Of a stretch of DNA of 64,000 nt, positions 1 through 9,246 are shown in pieces. Source of the DNA: Chloroflexi bacterium bin20 (GTDB taxonomy: Bacteria > Chloroflexota > Anaerolineae > Aggregatilineales > Phototrophicaceae); the NCBI GenBank assembly GCA_002238485.1, contig MPMG01000010.1, positions 79,765-143,764 of the forward strand, read 5' to 3'. Below the pieces are notes generated by a model, which was not told the DNA's origin, did not search any database, and was given only the letters and a program-made list of their open reading frames with translations. A program made the translations under genes and the position numbers. Numbering within the stretch: the stretch's first letter is position 1; the number at the start of each line of letters is the position of its first letter.

Positions 1-678
1 CTGCGGCGGTTCGGGACGGGCAAAGAGCGCGGGCGCTGGCTGAGCGGGGATCGCGCCATACAGCTCGTCGATCTTTGCCAGCATGTCGGCGCTGTCAAAT
101 GCGCCCACCGCAATCGCCGCGGCATTGGCTGGGTTGTAATGCCCCCGATAATGCGCGTACAGGTCGTCGCGGGTCATCGTGCGCAGGTCGGCCTCATCGC
201 CGATGATCTCGTGATGATAGCCATGCACGCGGAAAGCGGCGGCGCGCAACTCTTCCTGCAACCAGAAGGTCGGCTGATTCTCTGCGCCCTGCCGTTCGCT
301 TATGATGACTGTGCGCTCGGATTCGGTCTCTTCGGGGTCGAAGAGCGCATTGGTCATGCGGTCGGCTTCGGCTTGCATAGCGATATCGACTTTGTCGGCG
401 GGCAGAGTCTCGAAGTATTTGGTGGCGTCCATGCTGGTGAAGGCGTTCCATTGCCCGCCAGCGCGGTCGATTTCGCGGTCGAGCGTGCCGGCGGGGAAGC
501 GCGGACTGCCCTTGAACATCATGTGCTCGACCCAGTGCGAGATGCCGGTCTTACCCGTTGGTTCGTTGCGGCTGCCGACGCGATAAGCCAGCCACCAACT
601 GATGACCGGCGCGCTGTGCACTTCTTTGAGCAAGACGGTGAGTCCGTTGGGGAGTGTGTGGTGGGTGGGTGGGGTCAC
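1..678 (-). CDS. M16 family zinc metallopeptidase (insulinase-like), N-terminal part
   Basis: This gene enters from the right and runs off the left edge, so only about 226 N-terminal residues are visible. The protein opens with the usual M16 pattern (PNGLTVLLKEV, then SWWLAYRVGSRNE). It then shows the inverted zinc motif HxxEH as HWVEH at residues 48-52, followed by MMFKGS and the RFPAGTLDREIDRAGG stretch typical of the N-terminal peptidase half. In this family the two His and a downstream Glu bind zinc and the Glu of HxxEH is catalytic. The start is a GTG with TAGGA about 7 nt upstream. No signal peptide is seen, so a processing-peptidase-like cytoplasmic protein is as likely as an exported one. 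The C-terminal half cannot be judged. Confidence 0.9.
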   Translation of the reverse strand, partial: MTPPTHHTLPNGLTVLLKEVHSAPVISWWLAYRVGSRNEPTGKTGISHWVEHMMFKGSPRFPAGTLDREIDRAGGQWNAFTSMDATKYFETLPADKVDIAMQAEADRMTNALFDPEETESERTVIISERQGAENQPTFWLQEELRAAAFRVHGYHHEIIGDEADLRTMTRDDLYAHYRGHYNPANAAAIAVGAFDSADMLAKIDELYGAIPAQPAPALFARPEPPQ

Positions 679-780
679 TGCGAATCCTAAAGTTTGCGAA
701 TGTGCGCGGCATTGTAGCACAGCTCAGAAGCTACGATGGCATCTCGAAAGCGAACACGGTAATTTCATCTTTAAACCGTA

Positions 781-808
781 TTGTCATTCTGTTATAACCT
801 GTTACAAT
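781..808 (+). promoter_or_regulatory. Predicted promoter of the DUF262 nuclease gene
   Basis: TTGTCA and TACAAT are separated by 16 nt, and TG lies just before the -10. The predicted start falls about 30 nt upstream of the ATG at 844. It sits in an A+T-rich stretch that begins with this gene. Confidence 0.5.
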
Positions 809-843
809 GAAGTAGCTCGCAGCCGAATACAGGAAGTCTTTCA

Positions 844-2862
844 ATGGTAATGACAACAAAACCACAGAATATAAGTGAATTGTTTGCAAGTGGTGGAGAT
901 GTCAGATATGTCTTACCGCATTTTCAGCGTGAATATGCGTGGGACAAGGCACAATGGCAAACCTTGTATGACGATGTGAAGTATATTTATAAGGCGAGAT
1001 CAGAGCATCAACCACCGCATTTCATGGGTGCTCTGGTCGTTATACAAGAAGTTGAAACCGCGGGCACAATGTCACAATTCACGCTCGTAGATGGTCAGCA
1101 GAGATTGACAACCATTTCACTACTTCTTTGTGTGATAAAAGAGCACTTGGAACTTGATTCAGAGAGACGAGTTGAAATAGAAAGACTATTGACCAACCCC
1201 GGCAGGGATGGGGAAACGTATTACAAGATCGTGCCGACCCAGAAGTACAATGATCAAAAGGCCTATTTCGCGATTATTGACGGCGAGAAGAAGATTCGTT
1301 CCGAATCAAATATCGTAAAGGCTTGGGAATACTACCGAAAGCTCCTATCAGGTGAAGATAGTATTGATATAGAAGAATTCTACAATTGCATCGTCAACCA
1401 CATGCAAGTCGTATTCATCAAGTTGGACCGGGATGATAAGCCCTTCAAGATATTCGAGAGTCTCAATGCGAAAGGCAAGCGATTAAGCCAAGCTGATCTC
1501 GTACGCAACTACATTGCGATGAAGTTGCCTCCTGATCGCCAGTTGAAGGTCTTTAATCAATATTGGGCACCTATAGACTGTAGGTTGAAGGAAAGAAATA
1601 AAGTTGCACGGATCGGCGAACTCACTGCGTTTCTACGACACTACCTTGCCATGACTTATGGTACACTGACTAACAAAGAACAAGTATATGTGCGCTTTCG
1701 TGATCATATGGAAGATAATTACTCGGATTCTGAAGGCTTCATCGGTGAACTGAAACGACTTCATCAATTCGCCGAATTCTACGACAATCTCTTGCGGCCA
1801 AAACAAGAGTCCAATCCCCGAATCCAGGATGGCATCGAACGGCTTAATATCATTGCTGAATCCGTCACGTATCCCTTGCTGCTGCGTTTCTATGACTGGT
1901 ATTCCAGTGAGGACATCTCAGCAGAAGAGTTTTCGAAGGCACTACGAGTCGTTGAGAACTTTGCCGTCAGGGTTTTCCTTGCTGGCGTAAAGTCTTCTTC
2001 ACTGACGAAGTTGTTTCCCAGCCTTCCAAGTGAATTGGACCGCAATGATTTCCTGCCTTCGCTAACAAATGTACTGTTGTCTAGGAACTATCCATCCGAC
2101 ACTCGTATACGTCAGACATTTCCGATCAGCTTTCAATATACTGCTCAGACACGGAAGAAGCTAATATTGGTGTTGCTCACCATTGATAAGCATCTCGCAC
2201 GAGAGTCTGATGGACATCCAGTTCTAAACGGTCCAGAGACCATCGAGCACATTATGCCGCAAAAGCTAAGCCCAGATTGGCGAAAGGAGATTGGGAATAC
2301 CGACCATGCTGAATACCTCGATAACGTTGGGAATCTAACACTCGTTACGCAAGAATGGAATTCGAAGCTATCTAATGGAACTTTCGCCGAAAAAAAATCA
2401 AAACTTATGTTTCATGCCTTGCGAATTAACATAGACTATTTCAATAGGCAAATTGATCAGTGGAATGCGCAGGCCATACAATCTCGCGCTGACTGGCTTA
2501 CTCAGCACGCACTAAAAGTATGGCATGCCCTTAGTAGTTTTATTCCACCGGATAGCGTTCGAGAGAGTAGTCCTTCTTTGCTATCAATAAGTGGCGAAAG
2601 ACATAAAGTTAAACAGTGGCAAGATGTTTTGGTTCGTACTGTGGAAGAATTGATGCCGCGATTTGCAAATTTCGATGATGCAGCACAGCGTTTCGAGTCG
2701 AACATTTCGCGCAGAGACTCTGGTTTCGCGATGAGTCACCAATTAGAAAATGGCTTCTATCTGAAAACAAACTTGTCAGAAAATGCGATCTATAGTTTCT
2801 GCAAGCGATTTGCCGAGGCAGCCGGGCTGGACGACCGCGAATGGCACGTTGAATACGAATAA
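844..2862 (+). CDS. DUF262/DUF1524 protein, GmrSD-like nuclease
   Basis: The 672-residue protein has an N-terminal DUF262 domain with a PHFQREYAW motif (residues 25-33) and DGQQRLTT (residues 83-90). The latter is the ParB-like nucleotide-binding/hydrolysing motif of GmrS. The C-terminal half carries a DUF1524 HNH-type nuclease with IEHIMPQ near residue 467, then VGNLTLV and NSKLSN, as in GmrD. Fused GmrSD enzymes are type IV restriction systems that cut modified phage DNA. A final ~90 residues (ending DDREWHVEYE) form another small domain. No methylase lies next to it, which fits type IV. AGGAAG sits 7 nt before the ATG. Codon and base use are clearly more A+T-rich than the neighbours, suggesting horizontal acquisition. 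The exact substrate is unknown. Confidence 0.88.
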   Translation: MVMTTKPQNISELFASGGDVRYVLPHFQREYAWDKAQWQTLYDDVKYIYKARSEHQPPHFMGALVVIQEVETAGTMSQFTLVDGQQRLTTISLLLCVIKEHLELDSERRVEIERLLTNPGRDGETYYKIVPTQKYNDQKAYFAIIDGEKKIRSESNIVKAWEYYRKLLSGEDSIDIEEFYNCIVNHMQVVFIKLDRDDKPFKIFESLNAKGKRLSQADLVRNYIAMKLPPDRQLKVFNQYWAPIDCRLKERNKVARIGELTAFLRHYLAMTYGTLTNKEQVYVRFRDHMEDNYSDSEGFIGELKRLHQFAEFYDNLLRPKQESNPRIQDGIERLNIIAESVTYPLLLRFYDWYSSEDISAEEFSKALRVVENFAVRVFLAGVKSSSLTKLFPSLPSELDRNDFLPSLTNVLLSRNYPSDTRIRQTFPISFQYTAQTRKKLILVLLTIDKHLARESDGHPVLNGPETIEHIMPQKLSPDWRKEIGNTDHAEYLDNVGNLTLVTQEWNSKLSNGTFAEKKSKLMFHALRINIDYFNRQIDQWNAQAIQSRADWLTQHALKVWHALSSFIPPDSVRESSPSLLSISGERHKVKQWQDVLVRTVEELMPRFANFDDAAQRFESNISRRDSGFAMSHQLENGFYLKTNLSENAIYSFCKRFAEAAGLDDREWHVEYE

Positions 2863-2865
2863 CCC

Positions 2866-3849
2866 CTAAGCCCGCACCCGCCTTTCAATCACCGCGCCAG
2901 CCGAATCCAGCCCAGCCACCCAATCCCCCACCGCTGCAACCGTCCGATGCATGCCCAGCGTGCTGCGCGCGTGACCGATAGTCGTCAGCTTGACGATGCA
3001 CTCGCCTTCTCCCGCCCGCGGCGCCAGCATAATCATACTGTGCTGCGAGATGCTCGGCTCTTCCACCACCACTTCAAACAGCGCGATACCCCGCTTGCTA
3101 TCCAGCCAGGCATGCAAAACCGCGATGTGTGCGCCATCGACAGACAGCTTCATCGGCGCGAAGCGGTCGACAATCTCGGCGGTGTTTAGGGGCGTGCGCA
3201 GGATCAAGTGCGGCATTTCCAGTTCCTTTATGACGGGCGGATGCGGCACGGGACTATCATCGCGCCGATAGCGAAAGAAGTGCCCGCGCCGCCCTTCGCG
3301 ATAGCCTTTTTCTTCGTATTTGGTAGGAAATCGCCCCGCGACTTCGTGCAGCCAAGGCGCAGCATATTCGTTCTGCAAGCCCCGCGCGCTGGACAAGATT
3401 TCATGTGCCATTTCGGCATAGTCGCGGATATCGGTGGCCAGCAGCAGCAGTCCATCCGCCGCCAGCCGACTCGTCAGCAGTTCGACCGTCCCGCGCTGGA
3501 TGAGCCGCCGGCGTCCGTGCCGCTTTTTGAACCAGGGGTCGGGATAGTTGATGTGAAATTCGCGCACCGACCGCGGCTCGAGCAAGTGAGACAAGGCGGT
3601 TTCTGCGCGGCAGTGGATGGGGCGCGCATTGCTCAGTCCGCGTTCGTCGATCTTTGCTTCGGCTTTTGCCATGGACTGGCTGGAGATTTCCAGGCCGATG
3701 ATATTGCAGTGTGGGCGCGTCGCTGCCTGGTGCAGCAGATAGTCGCCGTTGCCAAAGCCGATCTCGACGATCAGCGGCTGGATGCGCGAGAAGAGCTTTG
3801 CTTGCCGCAGCGGCCAATCAATCGTCAGCGCGCTCAGTTTGGGCAACAT
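2866..3849 (-). CDS. trmB: tRNA (guanine-N7-)-methyltransferase
   Basis: TrmB uses SAM to make m7G46 in tRNA variable loops. Motif I is present as EIGFGNGDYLL, followed by IIGLEIS. The signature INYPDPWFKKRHGRRR and the acidic LLLATDIRDYAEM are intact, and TKYEEKGYREGR matches the conserved end of the catalytic domain. The protein is 327 residues, against about 210-240 for most TrmB. About 105 extra C-terminal residues follow HFFRYRRDD and look like a separate small domain of unknown role. The ATG lies 5 nt after the stop of the upstream MFS gene, so translational coupling is likely. An open frame extends upstream into the MFS gene but is a shadow of it. The gene converges with the DUF262 gene with 3 nt between stops. 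Confidence 0.93.
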   Translation of the reverse strand: MLPKLSALTIDWPLRQAKLFSRIQPLIVEIGFGNGDYLLHQAATRPHCNIIGLEISSQSMAKAEAKIDERGLSNARPIHCRAETALSHLLEPRSVREFHINYPDPWFKKRHGRRRLIQRGTVELLTSRLAADGLLLLATDIRDYAEMAHEILSSARGLQNEYAAPWLHEVAGRFPTKYEEKGYREGRRGHFFRYRRDDSPVPHPPVIKELEMPHLILRTPLNTAEIVDRFAPMKLSVDGAHIAVLHAWLDSKRGIALFEVVVEEPSISQHSMIMLAPRAGEGECIVKLTTIGHARSTLGMHRTVAAVGDWVAGLDSAGAVIERRVRA

Positions 3850-3854
3850 GCTGG

Positions 3855-5093
3855 TCAGGCAGGCGCAAGGGGCGGCTTGCGCTGCAGGGTCTCGGGCACG
3901 AGGAAGGTGAATATGCTGGCCGCCAGCAGCCCCGAACCGGCAATCACCCAGATCGCTGAGCTGAGCAGCAGCGCATCCGCCACCACGCCCACCACCAGCG
4001 GCGCGCCCGTATGTCCGACATCGCCGATGAGCCGCCAGACTCCCAGAAACTCCCCCCGCGACCGGGCCGGCGACAAGTCCGAGCCCAAGGTCATCATGCT
4101 GCCCGCGCCCAGGCCATTGCCCAGGCCGATCAACGTGGCCGCAAACAGCAAGCCGCCGAAGCTCGCCGCGAAGGGCACGAGCGCCATGCCCAGCGCCTGA
4201 ATGCCGAAGCAAGGCACGATTGCGAACTTGCGCCCGTAGCGATCCATCAGCCAGCCAGCCACCATGAACAAGCTGAAATCCACCGCCACAGAAATGCTGA
4301 TGATCAAGCCGATCTGGTCGACAGCCAAGCCCAGCGCATCGGCGGCGAAAAGCGGAATGATGACTGTGCGCCCGGCGCGGATCATCTGCCCGAATACTTG
4401 CGCCGTGCCCGCCGATGCCAAAATGCGCGCATTCTGCTGGAACACGGCAGCGATGTGGAAGCCATGGCCATCGTCCGCGGATTTGCGGCGCGCGCTCTTC
4501 TTGCCGCGTGTGAACAGCGCGACCAGCGCGAAGCCGATTGCTGTCGCCAGCGCGACCGCCAGGAAGGTCGTCCGCATGCCCACCATGCCCGCCAGCAACC
4601 CGCCGATCGCCGGGCCAATGAATCCGCCCAGCCGATGCGTGCCGCCATACATGGATATCGCTTTGCCGCGCTGCCCCAGGTCGACATGGTTGGTGATGTA
4701 AACATGCGCCGAAACGGTATACATAGACCGCCCGAATCCGGTGATCAAACGCAGCAGCAGCACCACCCAAATGGACGATGCGAAGAAGAGCAAGCCAAGC
4801 GAAACCGCTTTGACCAGCAGGCCCATCATCATGACTTGCTTGTTGCCAAAGCGCCGCTGGATCATGCCGGTCGGCACATCGGCGATCAATGTACCGATGC
4901 CCTCGCCAGCCAGCACCAGACCAATGAGCACATAGCTAATCTCGAAGTCGGCGGCGTACAGCGGCAGAATGGGCACGAGCAAGCCGTGGCCCAAAGTGAC
5001 CATCAGCGCCGGCAGATAGAAGGACAAAATCAGCGCGCGCAAGCCCACATCCGGTTGTTTGAATCTCGGCAATCTCAGGGGGACGGTTGGCAT
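3855..5093 (-). CDS. MFS transporter
   Basis: A 412-residue polytopic membrane protein with about twelve hydrophobic segments. The loop after the second helix reads DVPTGMIQRRFGNKQ, a major-facilitator motif A variant, and the second half has a matching DRYGRKFAIVP. Such proteins move small solutes or drugs by proton exchange. The substrate cannot be told from sequence, but the layout resembles drug-efflux members. It sits 38 nt after the aminotransferase gene and 5 nt before trmB, all leftward. No good ribosome site precedes the ATG. Confidence 0.85.
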   Translation of the reverse strand: MPTVPLRLPRFKQPDVGLRALILSFYLPALMVTLGHGLLVPILPLYAADFEISYVLIGLVLAGEGIGTLIADVPTGMIQRRFGNKQVMMMGLLVKAVSLGLLFFASSIWVVLLLRLITGFGRSMYTVSAHVYITNHVDLGQRGKAISMYGGTHRLGGFIGPAIGGLLAGMVGMRTTFLAVALATAIGFALVALFTRGKKSARRKSADDGHGFHIAAVFQQNARILASAGTAQVFGQMIRAGRTVIIPLFAADALGLAVDQIGLIISISVAVDFSLFMVAGWLMDRYGRKFAIVPCFGIQALGMALVPFAASFGGLLFAATLIGLGNGLGAGSMMTLGSDLSPARSRGEFLGVWRLIGDVGHTGAPLVVGVVADALLLSSAIWVIAGSGLLAASIFTFLVPETLQRKPPLAPA

Positions 5094-5131
5094 TCGGCTA
5101 GTCTAGCGAGGTTCGCCCATTTGCGAAACGA

Positions 5132-6328
5132 CTAATCGCGCGAGCTTTCGCGGATGACTCTTCCCAGGGTCGCAATCGCACCCTCGATTGTGGCTTCGTC
5201 CACTCGCGTGAAATTGAGCCGCATGGTAGACAAGCCGTCGGCGGGGTTGATGTAAAAATATTTGCCCGGCACAAATGCAACCTTCTGTTCCACAGCCCGC
5301 CAATACAAGTCCTCGCCATCCACGTCGGGCGGTCCTTCGATCCAGATGAACATGCCGCCTTCGGGTTTGATCCAGCGGTAGTCGGCGGGTATATGCGTGT
5401 CCATTGCATTCAACATGGCTGCCTGCCGCGGAGCATAGAGCGCGATGATCTTGGGGACCTGCCGCGATATGTAGCCGCCGCAGATATATTCTGTAGCCAG
5501 CGCCTGGGCATAGGTATTGCTGTGCAGGTCGGCGCCCTGTTTTGCCGTATACAACCAGTCGCGGATGAGTGGCGGCGCCAAGCAGAAGCCCAAACGCAAG
5601 CCCGGCGCAAAGATCTTCGACAACGTGCTGACATAGACTGTGTTGTCCGGCGCATAGGTCTGCAGGGCTGGCACCGCCTCGCCACGATAGCGCAGGTCGC
5701 TGTAGGGGTCATCTTCGATCACCAGCGCGTTCATGCGCTTGACGATGTCGGCGATCTGCTGACGGCGTTGGCGGCTCATCGTGCGCCCGGTGGGATTTTG
5801 GAATGTTGGTACCAGATAGATGAACTTGATAGCTTGCTGCTCCAGCACGGCTTGCAAGGCTTCGGGCACGATGCCTTCGTCGTCGCTGGCGATGCTGACA
5901 TAGTTGGGCTGGTAGACGCCAAATGCCGAAAGCGCGCCCAAATAACTGGGCGATTCCAGCGCGATAACATCGCCCGGGCTCAGCAGCACCTTGCCCAACG
6001 TATCCAGCACGCTCTGCGAGCCATTGAATACCAGCAGCTCATCGGCAGTCGCGGCAATGCCTTTGCCCGCCAGGAAACCCGCCAGCGCTTCGACAAAGGG
6101 CGCAAAGCCTTCTGTGCGGTCGTATTGCAGCGCCGCCGCGCCATAGCGATCCAGCACTGCTTCGTTTATTTTGTACAATTCTTCGATAGGGAAGGTTTCT
6201 GGCGCTGGGATGCCACCGGCCAGGGACACCATGCCCGGCTGTGATACCACCTTGAGGATTTCGCGAATCTGGTTGCGCTGCATACTCTGCGTGCGCTTGC
6301 TGAGCAAATGCTGAAAGTTGCGCGTCAT
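5132..6328 (-). CDS. PLP-dependent aminotransferase, class I/II (2-aminoadipate/aromatic aminotransferase-like)
   Basis: This 398-residue fold-type I aminotransferase has the MVSLAGGIPAPETFP opening typical of the LysN/MocR-aminotransferase group. It also shows FQNPTGRTMS, the DDPYSDLRY cofactor aspartate region, YVSTLSKIFAPGLRLGF with the PLP lysine, and an MRLNFTR end with the substrate-carboxylate arginine. Members move amino groups from 2-aminoadipate, aromatic or branched amino acids to 2-oxoglutarate, and the exact substrate is not predictable. There is no helix-turn-helix domain, so it is an enzyme and not a MocR regulator. I chose the ATG at 6328 because AGGAAAA lies just upstream. 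The frame stays open to 6409 but that extension looks non-coding. Confidence 0.9.
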   Translation of the reverse strand: MTRNFQHLLSKRTQSMQRNQIREILKVVSQPGMVSLAGGIPAPETFPIEELYKINEAVLDRYGAAALQYDRTEGFAPFVEALAGFLAGKGIAATADELLVFNGSQSVLDTLGKVLLSPGDVIALESPSYLGALSAFGVYQPNYVSIASDDEGIVPEALQAVLEQQAIKFIYLVPTFQNPTGRTMSRQRRQQIADIVKRMNALVIEDDPYSDLRYRGEAVPALQTYAPDNTVYVSTLSKIFAPGLRLGFCLAPPLIRDWLYTAKQGADLHSNTYAQALATEYICGGYISRQVPKIIALYAPRQAAMLNAMDTHIPADYRWIKPEGGMFIWIEGPPDVDGEDLYWRAVEQKVAFVPGKYFYINPADGLSTMRLNFTRVDEATIEGAIATLGRVIRESSRD

Positions 6329-6409
6329 GATTTTCCTGTTTGCGTGATTTTGTCGCAGTACGAATTCAAGCACAAAGGGCGCAGAGGCGAGGGAAAGAGC
6401 TGAAGCCAA

Positions 6410-7591
6410 TTACACCAGATAGTCGCGCAGGTTGTGCGCCACCTGCGGATGACGCAGCCGACGCAGCGCTTCTTTCTCCAGCTGGCGGATTCGCTCGCGG
6501 CTCAAGCCAAATTTGTTGGCGATCTCTTCTAACGTGTGCGGTTCACCGCCACCCAAGCCAAAACGCATGCGCAAGATGCTGCTTTGGCGCGGGGTCAACT
6601 CTGCCAGGACTTCTTCGATCGCTTCGCCCAGCAAGATCTGGGTTGCGCTGTCGACCGGGCTGACAGATTCCTGGTCTTCGATGAAATCGCCAAACTCGCT
6701 GTCGCCATCTTCGCCGACCGGGCGTTCCAGCGAGGTGGCGTGCTGGCTGGCATCCATCATGGCGCGCACGGCTTCGGCAGCCACTTTCAGCTCGGTGGCG
6801 ATCTCTTCTGGCGTGGGTCTGCGTCCCAGGCTCTGCTCCAGGTCTTGCGAGGTGCGATACATCTGGCGGATGCGCTCGGTCATGTGCAGCGGGATGCGGA
6901 TGGTGCGGGTCTTTTGTGCCAGCGAGCGGGTGATTGCCTGGCGGATCCACCAGGTGGCATACGTGCTGAAGCGATTGCCACGCGAATAGTCGTATTTGTC
7001 CACCGCGCGCATCAAACCGACATTGCCCTCTTGGATAAGATCGGGGAAGGGCAGGCCTTGCCCCATATAGCGCTTGGCAATGCTGACGACCAGCCGCGTA
7101 TTTGCCCGCCCCAGATGTTCGCGCGCCGCTTGGCCATCGCGCACCATTTGCCGCAGGTGGCGTCGCCAGCGCTCGCTTTTCTGTTCTACTTCCGGGCTCT
7201 TGAGGTGACGCCTGGCACGGAATCCGCGCTCAATGCGCTTCGCCAGGTCGACTTCGTCAGCGGCGGTGAGCAGCGGTTCCTGCGCCATCTGCCGAAAATA
7301 CAGTCCGACTGGATCATCGGAAGAAATGTGGCTGATATCGGCGACGGCTTTCTTGGGTAAAACGATGCGCTCCGCGATCTCTGGCTCGGCGAGGTCCGAC
7401 GCTTCATTCAATAAACCGTCCGCAGTGACCACCGCATCGTTGTGGCGCAACTCAATGCCGCGTTCTTCCATCAATGTGAGCAGCCGGCGCAAGGCGACCC
7501 GGTCTTCGCGATTGTCGTCCAGCAACTCTTTAACTTGTTCGAAACTTACAAATCCCCGTTCTTCCGCAAGCTCCACCAGAGATTGAATCAC
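6410..7591 (-). CDS. rpoD: Primary RNA polymerase sigma factor (sigma-70, RpoD/SigA type)
   Basis: A 393-residue sigma-70 protein with a short region 1.1-like N-terminus. Region 1.2 reads DPVGLYFRQMAQEPLLT. Region 2 has NTRLVVSIAKRYMGQG, FPDLIQEGNVGLMRAVDKYD, then FSTYATWWIRQAITR. Region 3 reads RPTPEEIATEL. Region 4 has SILRMRFGLGGGEPHTLEEI and the recognition helix LSRERIRQLEKEALRRLR. These -10 and -35 recognition parts are those of housekeeping sigma factors. The likely start is the GTG at 7591, six nt after AAAGGG; an in-frame TTG at 7597 would sit directly on that ribosome site. It heads the leftward run through the aminotransferase, MFS and trmB genes. A second primary-like sigma elsewhere in the genome is possible. 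Confidence 0.93.
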   Translation of the reverse strand: MIQSLVELAEERGFVSFEQVKELLDDNREDRVALRRLLTLMEERGIELRHNDAVVTADGLLNEASDLAEPEIAERIVLPKKAVADISHISSDDPVGLYFRQMAQEPLLTAADEVDLAKRIERGFRARRHLKSPEVEQKSERWRRHLRQMVRDGQAAREHLGRANTRLVVSIAKRYMGQGLPFPDLIQEGNVGLMRAVDKYDYSRGNRFSTYATWWIRQAITRSLAQKTRTIRIPLHMTERIRQMYRTSQDLEQSLGRRPTPEEIATELKVAAEAVRAMMDASQHATSLERPVGEDGDSEFGDFIEDQESVSPVDSATQILLGEAIEEVLAELTPRQSSILRMRFGLGGGEPHTLEEIANKFGLSRERIRQLEKEALRRLRHPQVAHNLRDYLV

Positions 7592-7690
7592 ATCCAACCC
7601 TTTACTTGTGAGGTGAATAAGGCGAAAACATTATTGGTGCAGCAAAATCAAGCTTTCATTCCAACTTCCATTCTGTGCCAAAACGCTGCC

Positions 7691-7710
7691 AAATGTCAAC
7701 CGACATTTTT
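7691..7710. terminator. Small hairpin with T-run upstream of the sigma gene
   Basis: AAATGTC and GACATTT flank an AACC loop and continue into T's on the plus strand. It lies between the unknown membrane protein gene (stop at 7770, leftward) and the sigma gene. The stem is A+T-rich and weak, so it may equally be part of the sigma gene leader. Confidence 0.3.
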
Positions 7711-7769
7711 GTCGAATCTGCCACTGCCGTCCTGTGCAATCTGGCGCGACTATCCAGCCCCCAGCCGCC

Positions 7770-9005
7770 CTAGCGCCGCACAACCTTGTTCACGATGCCG
7801 AACCAAAATGGCGCGCCCTGCGCAGCCGCAACCACCGTAGCCGCGATGCCCAGCAGCTTCGTCAGCAGCAAGCCCGTCCAGCCGTCCGGATTATTCTCGG
7901 GCAGATAATTCCACAGATTGCTCGGGTCGCTGCGACTATAGTGATCGGCGGGCAGATGGGCGAGGCTCTGGAAGCCCCAGCCGATGGGCAGACTCAGCGC
8001 TTCGAGGTCGCCCAACTGATTGACGATGGCAGCGCCGCTTTCCACGGCGTCTTCCAGCTGGGTATCGCCTTCGGCATCGTTGGCTCGCAGTTCGTCGTCC
8101 GCTTCGCCAACCTGATCGCCCAAAGCGCCGCTTTGCAAAGAATAAGTCGCTGTGCCGCTGATTTGCGCTCGTTGAGCCGGGTCTTCCCAAAGCGTCTGCG
8201 CGATGTGCAGCGTGTCAATGTTGATCAGCAATGCGAAGCACAAAGCCACGATCAGCGAAAGCACCTTCATCTTGGCTGTGTAGGCGGCGCTGGCGCGATT
8301 CATGGCGCTGTTGAACCAGCCTTCCAGGTTGCCGCGCGCCTCTTGCATGTTTTCTGCGCCAGAAAGCACCGTCGCCAAGACATTGCGCAACTGGTCGTCT
8401 TCGACCTGTCGCACACCTGCGAGCAGCGCTACATGGTTTGTCTGCCCCGCGCCCAGCCGGCTGATCTCTTCGTCTATCTGGCTGACGATATCCGCCAATG
8501 CCGCCCGATAACGCCGATCTTGCACATAGCGCAGGGAATTGCGCAGCTCTTTTGTATCCTGACCGCCCCTGACCACGCGCTGAACCATCACCCGCAAGCC
8601 GCGCCGTTCGGGTCCAGGCGGCATGCCATCCACCACATTGATCAGCGCGCCAAATAACCGCTGGTCCGATTCGGCTTTGACTGTCGTCAGCACCACATCG
8701 ACGAAAGTCGCCGGCTCAATATAGTCGACAGAGGCGATCGGTCTGCGGGCGGTCTTTTCGGCTTCGGCCCGGGTGATGCGCTGGCTGGGCGCGACTGCAT
8801 CGGCTTTGACCAGTTGGATCAGCGGGTGTGTATATAGCTTGGCGCGGATGACCGGGTCTGCAATCAAGCTGTTGATAGCGCCGCGCAGGTTTCTGGCGCG
8901 CATTTTGGTAGCGCGGGCAAAGAGTGTGTTGACCTCGGTGACAACGATGCTGAGCAGAATGATGACGAAAACAAGTCCAACGACAACTTCTATGATCGCA
9001 GTCAA
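7770..9005 (-). CDS. Conserved-looking membrane protein of unknown function
   Basis: The protein has 411 residues and I do not recognise a family. A hydrophobic helix starts almost at the N-terminus (EVVVGLVFVIILLSIVVTEV), followed by about 220 charged, helical residues. A second membrane segment lies near residue 250 (SLIVALCFALLINIDTLHIA) and a third near the C-terminus (LLLTKLLGIAATVVAAAQGA). The long loop between the first two segments looks cytoplasmic and alpha-helical. The gene begins at a TTG preceded by AAGGGG; no ATG is available nearby. It stands alone, leftward, between the sigma gene and the phage-like element, and may mark the left host border of that element. Confidence 0.7.
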   Translation of the reverse strand: MTAIIEVVVGLVFVIILLSIVVTEVNTLFARATKMRARNLRGAINSLIADPVIRAKLYTHPLIQLVKADAVAPSQRITRAEAEKTARRPIASVDYIEPATFVDVVLTTVKAESDQRLFGALINVVDGMPPGPERRGLRVMVQRVVRGGQDTKELRNSLRYVQDRRYRAALADIVSQIDEEISRLGAGQTNHVALLAGVRQVEDDQLRNVLATVLSGAENMQEARGNLEGWFNSAMNRASAAYTAKMKVLSLIVALCFALLINIDTLHIAQTLWEDPAQRAQISGTATYSLQSGALGDQVGEADDELRANDAEGDTQLEDAVESGAAIVNQLGDLEALSLPIGWGFQSLAHLPADHYSRSDPSNLWNYLPENNPDGWTGLLLTKLLGIAATVVAAAQGAPFWFGIVNKVVRR

Positions 9006-9246
9006 GCCCAGCCCCTTCCACGCCGTACAGCGATCGGCGCAGTCCCAGAATTCAGTATAGTGGAGTCCATCATTCCTCGAAAAGGGGCGCTCACCTCCTA
9101 ATTATCAGGTAAGCGCGCATCCTGGATTTTCGACCTGGATTTCTGTAGCATTGGATGCGGGCGGGCGGGGTTCAAAAGCGCTCGCGGATTTGCATTTTGG
9201 CGCTTGCGCTGTAGACTGCGCCCAGGGCGCGGCTCCACACTGGTTA

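Noticed and set aside
2866-4770. A single MFS-TrmB fusion protein
   Set aside because: The frame upstream of 3849 is a shadow of the MFS gene, whose true frame ends at 3855; the residues there are Arg/Gly-rich and lack membrane spans.
9006-9246. Left attachment site or tRNA at the element border
   Set aside because: No tRNA-like cloverleaf and no direct repeat shared with 23990-24124 could be found by eye; the left border is not defined.
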